11,871 nt of DNA from Deltaproteobacteria bacterium (GCA_026388345.1 JAPLJY010000083.1:1-11871), one strand, 5' to 3'. Positions 1-6,809 are shown, numbered from the stretch's first letter. Made by a program: numbers and translations. Notes: generated by a model not told the origin, from the letters alone.

Positions 1-929
1 TTTCCCTCCCGAACGATCCTGTCCGCCGTGACGGGATTCTTGATCCGTCCCACGGTGATCACCGGGATTCGGACGACCGCCTTGACGGCCTCGGCCAGGG
101 GGACGAAGACGCACTCCTCGACGTAATAGGGGGGATGGTTCAGGTAACCGGAGACCGCGTTGCAGGCGGAGATATGGAGGGCGTCGGCCCCATTTCGCTC
201 GAGGAGCTGCGCGATGCGGCAGGTCTCGTCAATCTTCAGGCCCCCTTCCACATACTCATCCCCGCTCAACCTGCAGATGATCGGATAATCCGGTCCCACC
301 CGCCGGCGCACGGACCTCAACACCTCGATGCAGAATCGCGATCGTCCCGTCAGATCGCCCCCATAGGCGTCTGTCCGGTGATTTGAAAAGGGGGAGAGAA
401 AGGTGCACAGGAGGTAGCCATGGGCCATATGCAGTTCAACGCCATCGGCGCCGGCCCTTTTGACCCTTTCCGCGGCCGCCGCGAACGCCTCGCCGATCTC
501 CTCCATTTCGGGAATCGTCAGTTCCCGGGGCGTCTGGGCCACGGAGGTTACGGGTATGGGGGAGGGGGCGACGATCGGCATCCCCGTCACGGCCGAAGAG
601 GTCTGACGGCCTGCATGGTTGATCTGGACCACGATCTTTCCCGGGGCCGCATGTACGGCATCGACCAGGCGCCGCAGGGGTTCGACATGATCCTCGCTGC
701 TAATCATGAGCATGTTGGCGCTGGCCTTTCCCTGCGGGAGGATGCCCGTATGCTCGGTGTTCAAATAGCCCACGCCTCCTTTGGCGCGTTCCAGGTAGTA
801 GGCGATCAGCCGGTCCGTCGGAAACCCCTCCGGCGAGGCAAAATTGGTCGCCATGGGGGGCATCACGATGCGGTTGTCCAGTTTCATGGTTCCGATGGAG
901 GCCGGGCTGAAAAGTTTGTCAAGGGCCAT
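1..929 (-). CDS. Old-yellow-enzyme family NADH:flavin oxidoreductase (BaiCD/FadH-like), N-terminal part
   Basis: The visible 309 residues form most of the FMN-binding TIM barrel of the NADH:flavin oxidoreductase / 2,4-dienoyl-CoA reductase family. These cytoplasmic enzymes reduce activated C=C bonds, often of enoyl-CoA or enoate substrates. Family motifs seen: LFSPASIG...NRIVMPPM (6-26), QINHAGRQ (102-109), GVELHMAHGYLL (163-174), SNHRTDAYGG (182-191) and the phosphate-binding TVGRIKNP (292-299). The family often continues with a 4Fe-4S cluster and FAD/NAD domain; that part, if present, lies beyond the left edge, so the subtype cannot be fixed. The ATG at 929 is chosen because GGAGGT (942-937) precedes it by 7 nt and the MALDKLFSPASIG start is typical. 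It is transcribed away from the ABC importer at 1669, and a good leftward promoter overlapped by a palindromic operator lies 90 bp upstream. Substrate unknown. Confidence 0.9.
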   Translation of the reverse strand, partial: MALDKLFSPASIGTMKLDNRIVMPPMATNFASPEGFPTDRLIAYYLERAKGGVGYLNTEHTGILPQGKASANMLMISSEDHVEPLRRLVDAVHAAPGKIVVQINHAGRQTSSAVTGMPIVAPSPIPVTSVAQTPRELTIPEMEEIGEAFAAAAERVKRAGADGVELHMAHGYLLCTFLSPFSNHRTDAYGGDLTGRSRFCIEVLRSVRRRVGPDYPIICRLSGDEYVEGGLKIDETCRIAQLLERNGADALHISACNAVSGYLNHPPYYVEECVFVPLAEAVKAVVRIPVITVGRIKNPVTADRIVREG

Positions 930-993
930 GTTCTTTACCTCCCCCAAATATAGTTTTTATCAATGATTCTGATGATATCCACCGGTCGAAATC

Positions 994-1018
994 ATTCCGG
1001 CGGTCGAACCAGCGGACC
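994..1018. promoter_or_regulatory. Operator-like palindrome, copy 1 (flavin reductase promoter)
   Basis: This 25-bp site matches the better palindrome at 1146-1170 at 22 of 25 positions; the three differences lie in the left arm (first two bases and position 8). The core GGTCGAACCA and the right arm GCGGACC are identical. It begins 1 nt after the -10 element (1025-1020, minus) and so covers the expected transcription start, the classic position for a repressor. The core resembles the TNGTNNNACNA pattern known for FadR-subfamily GntR regulators. The repressor assignment is inference. Confidence 0.6.
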
Positions 1019-1019
1019 A

Positions 1020-1048
1020 CTGATACCAACCGTAGTGAAACATGTCAA
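1020..1048 (-). promoter_or_regulatory. Sigma70-type promoter for the flavin reductase gene
   Basis: On the minus strand a perfect -35 TTGACA (1048-1043) is followed by a 17-nt spacer and the -10 TATCAG (1025-1020). Transcription would start near 1013 and give a leader of about 85 nt before the ATG at 929. The operator-like palindrome at 994-1018 overlaps the start site. Confidence 0.6.
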
Positions 1049-1145
1049 GAAATTTATTGGTATTTATGATCGCGAGAAAGTTTCCCTGAAGGGAAAACAT
1101 GTCATATTCATCAACGAATTTAACAAGATAACAGATTCCGGTGTC

Positions 1146-1170
1146 GGTCCGGTGGTCGAACCAGCGGACC
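1146..1170. promoter_or_regulatory. Operator-like palindrome, copy 2 (25-bp inverted repeat)
   Basis: Outer arms GGTCCG and CGGACC and inner arms TGGT and ACCA are exact inverted repeats around a CGA centre (core TGGTCGAACCA). Apart from the central base, only two pairs fail to match (7/19 and 12/14). It lies 152 bp from copy 1 in the same orientation. The core fits the TNGTNNNACNA pattern of FadR-subfamily GntR operators. It could bind a repressor with copy 1, perhaps by looping, and could also act on rightward transcription. Confidence 0.6.
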
Positions 1171-1171
1171 G

Positions 1172-1200
1172 GAGATTCCGGCCATGATTGCATATGTCAA
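1172..1200 (-). promoter_or_regulatory. Second, degenerate copy of the leftward promoter
   Basis: A perfect TTGACA (1200-1195, minus) lies at the same distance from operator copy 2 as the -35 element of the main promoter does from copy 1. The hexamer at the -10 position is AATCTC, a poor match. This looks like a duplicated promoter-operator unit whose second -10 has decayed, or an unrecognised weak promoter. Confidence 0.35.
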
Positions 1201-1216
1201 TATATTCATTTAATTT
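1188..1216 (+). promoter_or_regulatory. Candidate rightward promoter next to operator copy 2
   Basis: TTGCAT (1188-1193), a 17-nt spacer and TAATTT (1211-1216) form a plausible sigma70 promoter just right of operator copy 2. It would drive the ABC importer with a very long leader (about 445 nt), so the next candidate at 1376 may be used instead or as well. Confidence 0.3.
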
Positions 1217-1375
1217 TATCACCATGAGGCCTTCAGGCGGAAGGGGAAAAAGGGATAAACAGCCCTCCTGATGCCGTTTTTTGCTCCGGTGGATCCCGGA
1301 AAAAACAACGTAATCTAACCATTGATAAACATGGAGTAATTATCTTTTGAAAACCTGTCGCTCCAAAAATACTTC

Positions 1376-1404
1376 TTGACAGTCCGGACGATCCTTTCAT
1401 ATTT
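1376..1404 (+). promoter_or_regulatory. Candidate sigma70 promoter for the ABC importer operon
   Basis: A perfect -35 TTGACA (1376-1381) is followed by a 17-nt spacer and ATATTT (1399-1404), or CATATT with 16 nt. The spacer contains the perfect 8-bp palindrome GTCCGGAC (1382-1389), whose GTCCGG half also occurs in operator copy 2. Transcription from here gives a leader of about 255 nt before the ATG at 1669. Confidence 0.45.
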
Positions 1405-1557
1405 CTCAAAAAAATATCAATGGTAACGCCATATCCGCTCCCCCTGCTTTGAAGGGAGATATGAACTGAATTGATGGTGACCCCGCTAAACCGGGAGAAC
1501 GGTCGAAACATTCTCAAGACAGGCCCGGAAGTCGTCTTTCATTTTTACACAGATCGC

Positions 1558-1569
1558 AAAAGGAGGTGA
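1558..1569 (+). promoter_or_regulatory. Strong Shine-Dalgarno sequence with no start codon
   Basis: AAAAGGAGGTGA is an almost complete match to the complement of the 16S rRNA 3' end, yet no ATG, GTG or TTG lies at a workable distance downstream. The next gene has its own ribosome site about 95 bp further on. It may be a remnant of a lost leader ORF, a ribosome standby site, or chance. Confidence 0.4.
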
Positions 1570-1668
1570 AGCTCTTCGCGCAGGGTATTCAGCGGCAAGT
1601 ATCCACAGGGATCGTTTTACAAATAAAAATGGGATGTTGGAGTCTTGCATTCAGAAAGGAGTGAAATC

Positions 1669-3003
1669 ATGAGACGGGGAATATTGATTGTACTTCTGGT
1701 TCTTGGAATGACTTCATTTGCCTGGGGAGCCGAGAAAAAGGTCGTCCGTTTATGGCATACGGAAACGGAAGCGCAGACGATCGCGGCGTTTCAAAGTATC
1801 ATCGATGAATACGAAAAGACACATCCTGACGTCACCATCAAACAGGAAGGTTTGGCTTGGGGCGATCTGGAGGCCAAGCTGACGGCGGCCCTGGCGGCGG
1901 GAGCGCCCCCGGAGGTCAGCCACGGACAGGCGATCACCTGCGCCTCCTTTGCCCAGAAGGGACTGCTCCGGGACCAGGAGGACATCGCCGATTCCGTCGG
2001 CAAGGAAAACATCTTCGAGGCGTGCCGGAACCTCTGCCGTCTCGATGGGAAGTACTTCGGAATCACCCATTCGCCCAACACGAATCTTCTCGTCTACCGT
2101 AAGGACATCTTCAAAAAAAAGGGGTTGAAGCCTCCCAAGACCTGGGATGAATTCATCAAGGTGGCAGAGGCGATGATGGAGAAGGATGCGAAGGGTCGGG
2201 TGACCCGCTACGGCCTTTCCCTGCCGGGGGTTCCCCTGTTCGTCAACATCCTGGTGGCGGAGCTGACCAATGCCAACGGCGGGCGGCTCTTCGATCTGAA
2301 GACCGGCCGGCCCACCTTTACGGAAAAACCCGTCATCCAGGTGCTCGACTTCTACAAGAAGCTCAACGACAAGGTCCTGCCGCCCGGGTGGCTGGGACAC
2401 GGTTACCTGGATACCTTCACCAACCTCGCCACCGGCAAGGCCGCCATGGTTTATCAGGGCCACGGCCGCAGCGCCGGCTATATCGAGAAATACGCACCCA
2501 AGGGCATGGGGACGCCCGAGTACTTCGGCGTCATGATCAAACCCCACGGACCGTCCGGGAAGCAGACGGCGGCCCAGATCGATGCCGAGCCGTGGATGAT
2601 CTTCAAAAATTCCAAGTATCCGGAGGAGGCCGCGGACTTCATCAAGTTCTTCTTCACGGAGGCGCCTTATATCAGATACCTGCATTCCGTTCCGGTTCAC
2701 CTGCTGCCGACGTTGAAGTCCGTCCGCAACTCCCCGGCCTACCAGGACAACGCGATGTACCGGCGATGGACGGAGTGGGTGGAGATGGATTACTACTACT
2801 TCGAGAGGGATCTGGCGAAACCGACCCTGGTCGTGAAGTGGGAAGATCTGAACCTCCCCTTCATGCTGGAGATCTTGGGATCGAACATCCTGGTCGATAT
2901 GGTGACCGATGCCGTCCGGGGCATGCCTTCGGCGCAGGCGGCGGCCAAGGCCCAGGGCAGGGCGGAAGAGTTGATCACCAAGCTGGGTCATAAGCGCTGG
3001 TAG
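1669..3003 (+). CDS. ABC sugar importer, periplasmic solute-binding protein (family 1)
   Basis: A 444-residue secreted binding protein of the extracellular solute-binding family 1 (CUT1 carbohydrate type). It would capture the ligand in the periplasm and deliver it to the two permeases encoded next. A clear signal peptide (MRRGILIVLLVLGMTSFAWG) ends near residue 20 with an AWG/AEKK cleavage site; no lipobox cysteine is seen. The mature start VVRLWHTETE and features such as GAPPEV, a YRKDIFKKKGL...PKTWDEF segment, and EPWMIFKNSKYPEEAADFIKFF are typical of the family, and the length is normal. The ATG at 1669 is preferred over the in-frame TTG at 1645 because GGAG lies 7 nt before it and the signal peptide starts there. 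The first permease follows after 23 bp. The ligand cannot be told from sequence. Confidence 0.92.
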   Translation: MRRGILIVLLVLGMTSFAWGAEKKVVRLWHTETEAQTIAAFQSIIDEYEKTHPDVTIKQEGLAWGDLEAKLTAALAAGAPPEVSHGQAITCASFAQKGLLRDQEDIADSVGKENIFEACRNLCRLDGKYFGITHSPNTNLLVYRKDIFKKKGLKPPKTWDEFIKVAEAMMEKDAKGRVTRYGLSLPGVPLFVNILVAELTNANGGRLFDLKTGRPTFTEKPVIQVLDFYKKLNDKVLPPGWLGHGYLDTFTNLATGKAAMVYQGHGRSAGYIEKYAPKGMGTPEYFGVMIKPHGPSGKQTAAQIDAEPWMIFKNSKYPEEAADFIKFFFTEAPYIRYLHSVPVHLLPTLKSVRNSPAYQDNAMYRRWTEWVEMDYYYFERDLAKPTLVVKWEDLNLPFMLEILGSNILVDMVTDAVRGMPSAQAAAKAQGRAEELITKLGHKRW

Positions 3004-3026
3004 GGCCAGGAATAGGCGATTGAACA

Positions 3027-4037
3027 ATGGATAATCTTTCCAACCCACAGAGGCGGCAGGCAGCCCCTGCCGCCTCTGATTTCCGAAGGGAAGCGAGCGG
3101 AACCGGGCCCGGGCAGCGCCTGATGCGGTTTGCGGGCGATTTTTTCAGCGTCAGCAAGGGGGAGCGGAGCGAGCAGGTGGCCGGGTATCTGACCATCATG
3201 CCGGCCATGTTTCTGATCCTGGGGTTGACGCTTTATCCGGTGGGATACTCTATCTGGCTGAGCCTCCTGGAGAAACACTCCTTTTTCCCCCAGGAACGCT
3301 TCATCGGTCTGGAGAACTACATCTACCTGTGGAGCGATCCCGAGTTCTGGAGCGCTTTCTGGCTGGGGCTGGTATACTCCTTCTGGACGATCGTTTTTCA
3401 GGTTATCCTGGGCGTCGCGGCTGCGCTGATTCTGCATGAAACGTTCATCGGTCGGAACCTGATCCGGGGGATCGTGCTGTTTCCCTATATGATCCCGACG
3501 ATCGTGGCCGTGATCCTCTGGAAGTGGCTGCTCAACGACACCTACGGTGTGGTCAACTACTGGCTTTTGGACTGGGGGATCGTCCAGGAACCCATCAGCT
3601 GGCTGGGCGCCGACCACATCATGCTCTCCACGGTCGTGATGAGCATCTGGCAGTTTTTCCCGTTTGTCCTGCTCACCATCCTGGCGCGTCTGCAGACGAT
3701 CCCGGAGAAGCTCTACGAGGCCGCCAAGGTGGACGGGGCTTCGGCCTTCAGGCGCTTCATCCATATCACCCTCCCGCAGATCCGCGGGATCCTGTTCGTG
3801 GTCATCCTGCTGCGCAGCATCTGGATGTTCACGAAATTCGATACGGTCTGGCTGATGGGCGAAGGGGCGGGGGCCGGGCGCTTCATCCGCACGCTGCCGG
3901 TTTACGCCTACATGAGGACCCTGACTTACTACCAGGCGGGTCTCGGGGCGGCGCTGGCGGTGATCATGTTCCTCATCCTGGTGGTCTGCACCATCGTCTA
4001 TTTCCGTATGTTTCGCGAGGAGGCCGATATCGGATGA
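3027..4037 (+). CDS. ABC sugar importer, inner-membrane permease 1 (MalF/UgpA-like)
   Basis: A 336-residue permease of the binding-protein-dependent transport family (BPD_transp_1). After a hydrophilic cytoplasmic N-terminus of about 50 residues come six predicted membrane segments, the first near 53-80. The conserved cytoplasmic loop that docks onto the ATPase is present at 231-250 (EAAKVDG...FIHITLP), matching the EAA---G---------I-LP motif. Typical CUT1 features include FIGLENYIYL after the first segment. It ends in an ATGA overlap with permease 2, so the two are translationally coupled. The ribosome site is weak; coupling to the upstream binding-protein gene across the 23-bp gap is likely. 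Confidence 0.93.
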   Translation: MDNLSNPQRRQAAPAASDFRREASGTGPGQRLMRFAGDFFSVSKGERSEQVAGYLTIMPAMFLILGLTLYPVGYSIWLSLLEKHSFFPQERFIGLENYIYLWSDPEFWSAFWLGLVYSFWTIVFQVILGVAAALILHETFIGRNLIRGIVLFPYMIPTIVAVILWKWLLNDTYGVVNYWLLDWGIVQEPISWLGADHIMLSTVVMSIWQFFPFVLLTILARLQTIPEKLYEAAKVDGASAFRRFIHITLPQIRGILFVVILLRSIWMFTKFDTVWLMGEGAGAGRFIRTLPVYAYMRTLTYYQAGLGAALAVIMFLILVVCTIVYFRMFREEADIG

Positions 4038-4876
4038 AACGCCCGCGGTTCAAGCGCATTTCAATGCGCACCCTTCTGTATGTCGGCGCGGCGTTATTGG
4101 CCCTCCAGGCGGCCTTTCCCTTCTTATGGATGGTTTCAACGTCCCTGAAACCGCCGGCCGAGGTGTTCGCGACGCCTCCCGCGTTCATCCCCGACGAGGC
4201 GACCCTGGAGAATTTTACCCGGCTCTTTACCGCCACCCATTTTCTGACCTACTTCAAGAACAGCATCATCGTTTGCGGGTGGGCCGTGCTTTTGACGATG
4301 ATCGTCAGTGCGTTCGGCGCCTACAGCCTCACGCGCTTCCGCTATCCGGGAAGGGAGAAGTTTGCGGGGCTGATTTTGACCACCTATATGTTCGCCCCGA
4401 TCATGGTGGTCATCCCCTTTTTCATCCTGGCGAAAAAAATCGGCATCGAGAACACGCATCTGGCCCTGGTGCTCTCCTTTACCTCCTTCTGCCTGCCCTT
4501 TACCCTCTGGATGATGCGGGCCTTTTTCATGACCATCCCCCTTGAGCTTGAGGAGGCGGCCATGGTGGACGGCTGCGGCAGGTTGAGGGCGGTGATCTTC
4601 GTGGTGCTTCCCCTGGCCCTGCCGGGGATCATCGCGACGTCGATCTTTACGTTCATCCTCGCCTGGAACGACTACATCTTCACCCGGATTCTGATCGCGT
4701 CCGATGAACTCAAGACGCTGCCCGTGGGCGTGCAGGACCTTTTCAATTCGTCGATCATCGATTGGGGCCTGATCATGGCCGCGGGGATGATGATCACGAT
4801 TCCCGCCCTGGTCTTCTTCGTGGCGGTGCAGCGCTACCTTATCGCGGGCTGGGGTGCGGGAGCGGTCAAAGGGTAA
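4034..4876 (+). CDS. ABC sugar importer, inner-membrane permease 2 (MalG/UgpE-like)
   Basis: A 280-residue permease forming the second half of the membrane channel. It has about six hydrophobic segments, the first near 12-36, followed by the STSLKPPAEVFATPP stretch usual in MalG-type proteins. The EAA loop lies at 174-193 (EAAMVDG...IFVVLP). The ATG overlaps the stop codon of permease 1 (ATGA at 4034-4037). An open frame reaches upstream to 3524 in the same phase, but that part is only the shadow of permease 1. No ATP-binding subunit follows; the next gene, after 312 bp, is an unrelated MFS transporter. The importer therefore needs an ATPase encoded elsewhere, which is common for CUT1 systems sharing a MsmK/MalK-type subunit. 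Confidence 0.93.
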   Translation: MKRPRFKRISMRTLLYVGAALLALQAAFPFLWMVSTSLKPPAEVFATPPAFIPDEATLENFTRLFTATHFLTYFKNSIIVCGWAVLLTMIVSAFGAYSLTRFRYPGREKFAGLILTTYMFAPIMVVIPFFILAKKIGIENTHLALVLSFTSFCLPFTLWMMRAFFMTIPLELEEAAMVDGCGRLRAVIFVVLPLALPGIIATSIFTFILAWNDYIFTRILIASDELKTLPVGVQDLFNSSIIDWGLIMAAGMMITIPALVFFVAVQRYLIAGWGAGAVKG

Positions 4877-4917
4877 CCGCCGTCAGCACATGCCCCGGCC
4901 CCTCCTTGCAGCCATCG

Positions 4918-4945
4918 CGGCGGCATGCGCCGATGTATGCCGCCG
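4918..4945 (+). terminator. Hairpin after ABC operon, possible terminator
   Basis: CGGCGGCAT and ATGCCGCCG pair perfectly over 9 bp around a 10-nt loop, 42 nt past the permease stop. No T-tract follows, so it is not a standard intrinsic terminator. It may stabilise the mRNA end or act with Rho. Confidence 0.35.
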
Positions 4946-5067
4946 AATTGGCGCACCCCTCATGCGGAGCTTTTCCCGAAGCCGCCGATTCGGCCTGCAT
5001 TCCGACTTTTCGCCCGATCATCGCCTTGCCAAAGACCATCCTGACGGAGAATGGACTGTAATCACAT

Positions 5068-5097
5068 TTGACACGGAAGCGGTCGGCGTGATACGCC
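5068..5097 (+). promoter_or_regulatory. Candidate MFS gene promoter with overlapping palindrome
   Basis: A perfect TTGACA (5068-5073) is followed after 16 nt by GATACG (5090-5095), a weak -10. The perfect inverted repeat GGCGT-GAT-ACGCC (5085-5097) covers that -10 and could be a repressor site. The resulting leader would be about 85 nt. Confidence 0.35.
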
Positions 5098-5188
5098 TGA
5101 TCCCGTCTGGGGGTTCAACCACTTAGGACCACCCCTGCGCGGGATCTGTGGAGGTTGGGGACCCGGCGGATACGACCGACCTCCGGAA

Positions 5189-6379
5189 ATGATTCCCATG
5201 ACCGACCGAAGCCGCACCGATGTCAAAGTCATCTTCGCCCTGACCCTGATCCATTTTGCGGGCGATTTCTATGTCTCCTTCGTCAACCCGCTCCTGCCGG
5301 TCTTCGTCGAGAAATTCTCCCTGTCGCTGGCCCAGGTCGGCCTGATCGCCGGGATGATGCGGATGCTCGCCTTCATCGTCCAGCCCGGTGTGGGCTATTT
5401 CGCCGACCGCTACCGGTCGCGGATCTTTATCCTCGGCGGACCGCTCCTTTCGATCGTTTTCATTGCCCTGGTCGGCTGGGCCAACTCGTTCTGGGACCTT
5501 CTGCTCTTCGTCGCGGTCGGCTCGATCGGGGCATCGATGTTCCACCCCTCCATGGCGGGGATGGTCGCCAACTATGCCGGGCGTCACTTTGGCCTCTCCG
5601 TATCGATTTTCAACATGGGAGGGACCTTCGCCTTCGGAGTCGGGCCGCTCTTCATCGCCTGGCTCGTCAGCCGCTGGGGCCTGGAGGCCGTCCCCTGGAC
5701 GGCGATCCCGGGAATCGTTCTGGTGGTCCTGTTGTTTAAAATGACGCCCCGGCCGCTGGGGGAGGGGCTCCGCGGGCAGGGGTTTTTCGGTGCGATCCGG
5801 GAGGCCTTCGGGGGGGCGTGGAAACCGGTGCTCCTGATCTGGGTGGTCATGGTCCTGCGCACCTTCGTCCAGCAGTCCTTCCTGACCTTCACTCCGATCC
5901 TCTACTCCAGGGAAGGCCACTCCCTCATTTCGATTGGTCTGGTCATCTCCCTCTTTACGGTGGCGGGGACCGCAAGCGGTCTGCTCTCCGGCCACCTCTC
6001 CGACCGGATTGGCTACAAACCGATCTACTATGTCACCTTTGTTCTGGCCACCCCGGCCCTTTTTCTGATGCTTCTGCTCAAGGGGGGATGGGTTTATCCG
6101 GGCGCCGCGCTGGCGGGATCCCTGATGTTCGCGACGCTGCCCCTGGGGCTGGTCATGGCCCAGAAGCTGGCGCCGCACGGAAAGTCGATGGTCTCGAGTC
6201 TGATGATGGGGCTCGCACAGGGGGTGGGGGGAATGATGACGCCCCTCGTCGGCAGCCTGGCCGATCTCTACTCCATCCGGACGGTCCTCTACGGTCTGGC
6301 CCTGGTCCCCTTGCTCAGCATCGGCCTCGTCTGGTTCTTCCCGGAGAAGCGTCTCCGGGAGCAGACCCTCGTCGGTTGA
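5189..6379 (+). CDS. MFS transporter, fosmidomycin-resistance (Fsr)-like
   Basis: A 396-residue, 12-segment major facilitator protein of the inner membrane, of normal length for the superfamily. MFS motif A occurs in both halves: GYFADRYRSR (69-78), and GHLSDRIGYK in the second half. The stretch around 118-154 (FHPSMAGMVANYAG...SIFNMGGTFAFGVGPL) closely resembles the HP...S.F..GG..G...GP signature of the Fsr branch. That branch contains drug exporters but also many uncharacterised members, so the substrate is unknown and resistance should not be assumed. The start is uncertain: ATG 5189 or ATG 5198 (MTDRSR), neither with a strong ribosome site. It has its own candidate promoter and is probably not co-transcribed with the ABC genes. 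Confidence 0.88.
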   Translation: MIPMTDRSRTDVKVIFALTLIHFAGDFYVSFVNPLLPVFVEKFSLSLAQVGLIAGMMRMLAFIVQPGVGYFADRYRSRIFILGGPLLSIVFIALVGWANSFWDLLLFVAVGSIGASMFHPSMAGMVANYAGRHFGLSVSIFNMGGTFAFGVGPLFIAWLVSRWGLEAVPWTAIPGIVLVVLLFKMTPRPLGEGLRGQGFFGAIREAFGGAWKPVLLIWVVMVLRTFVQQSFLTFTPILYSREGHSLISIGLVISLFTVAGTASGLLSGHLSDRIGYKPIYYVTFVLATPALFLMLLLKGGWVYPGAALAGSLMFATLPLGLVMAQKLAPHGKSMVSSLMMGLAQGVGGMMTPLVGSLADLYSIRTVLYGLALVPLLSIGLVWFFPEKRLREQTLVG

Positions 6380-6394
6380 GGACGCCGGACGTCT

Positions 6395-6417
6395 GCGGGT
6401 TTTAAGAGAAATCCCGC
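6395..6417 (+). terminator. Weak hairpin between MFS and cupin genes
   Basis: GCGGGTTTT and AAATCCCGC form a 9-bp stem with one mismatch around a 5-nt loop, 16 nt after the MFS stop. No T-tract follows on the plus strand, so termination is only possible, not shown. Confidence 0.3.
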
Positions 6418-6479
6418 GTCAATCGTGATGTTCTCGTAAACAGTATCAAAAGCCGCCAATCGTGTAAGGAGGATTGCGG

Positions 6480-6800
6480 ATGATTGTAGTCCACAACCTG
6501 TTTGCCGGCATTCCCCCGGAGATGCCGGAGGAGGTTTTTCAGGAGATCCTGCGGACGGAGACCTTCCGGATCGAGCGGATCGTCTCCCGGGGGCAGGCCT
6601 CTCCCCCGGGTTTCTGGTACGATCAGGAGACGGACGAGTGGGTTCTTCTGGTTTCGGGGAGCGCCACGCTTCGCTTCGACGACGGCAGGAAGATCGATCT
6701 CAAACCCGGCGATCACCTCTTCATCCCCCGGCATGTCCGGCACCGCGTGGAGCGGACGGAGCCGGAACAGGAGACAGTCTGGCTGGCCGTCCATTACTGA
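6480..6800 (+). CDS. Small single-domain cupin protein
   Basis: A 106-residue protein made of one cupin barrel, matching a widespread bacterial family of this length with the pattern RIERIVSRGQASP.GFWYDQ..DEWVLLLSG and a WLAVHY C-terminus. Motif 1 is at 43-60, with the usual metal-binding histidines replaced (WYDQETDEW) but Glu53 kept. Motif 2 is PGDHLFIPRHVRHRV (76-90), with His85 and His88. Members are small cytoplasmic proteins of unknown function; a metal-dependent role is possible but not shown. The ATG at 6480 is chosen over the in-frame TTG at 6474 because AAGGAGG ends 8 nt before it. The gene stands alone: 100 bp after the MFS stop and converging on the MoaD-like gene. Confidence 0.85.
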   Translation: MIVVHNLFAGIPPEMPEEVFQEILRTETFRIERIVSRGQASPPGFWYDQETDEWVLLVSGSATLRFDDGRKIDLKPGDHLFIPRHVRHRVERTEPEQETVWLAVHY

Positions 6801-6809
6801 AGGGGAATA

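Larger units (their letters stand above)
930..1668. other. Long divergent regulatory region between flavin reductase and ABC importer
   Basis: These 739 bp hold no convincing gene. They are AT-richer than the flanks. They contain two 25-bp operator-like palindromes (994-1018, 1146-1170), two leftward promoter-like modules and two candidate rightward promoters. The octamer CGGTCGAA occurs at 983, 1001 and 1500, with a variant TGGTCGAA at 1153. AAACATGTCA is directly repeated at 1038-1047 and 1095-1104. A small hairpin TTTCCC-tgaa-GGGAAA sits at 1081-1096. A strong Shine-Dalgarno sequence without a start codon lies at 1558-1569. Open frames on either strand (for example 960-1193 and 1233-1517, minus) lack ribosome sites and protein-like composition. 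Confidence 0.7.
4877..5188. other. Intergenic region between ABC operon and MFS gene
   Basis: No convincing gene is seen in these 312 bp; short open frames here lack ribosome sites and good codon use. The region holds a 9-bp perfect-stem hairpin soon after the permease stop (4918-4945) and a candidate promoter with an overlapping palindrome (5068-5097) before the MFS gene. The MFS gene is therefore probably its own transcription unit. Confidence 0.6.

Noticed and set aside
420..953. Plus-strand open frame of 177 codons
   Set aside because: It lies antisense to the flavin reductase, whose reading frame shows clear family motifs; its own product is Gly/Arg/His-rich with no family.
960..1193. 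Minus-strand open frame of 77 codons upstream of the flavin reductase
   Set aside because: It spans both operator copies and the promoter, has no ribosome site, and its stretch is explained as regulatory DNA.
1233..1517. Minus-strand open frame of 94 codons in the divergent region
   Set aside because: No ribosome site, no recognisable domain, low-complexity Arg/Ser/Gly-rich product; it overlaps the candidate importer promoter.
1750..3048. Minus-strand open frame of 432 codons
   Set aside because: Antisense shadow of the binding-protein gene caused by high GC at third positions; the product is Arg/Gly/Asp-rich without domains.
5123..6178. Minus-strand open frame of 351 codons
   Set aside because: Antisense to the MFS gene; very hydrophilic Arg/Gln/Asp/Gly-rich composition is typical of an antisense artefact.
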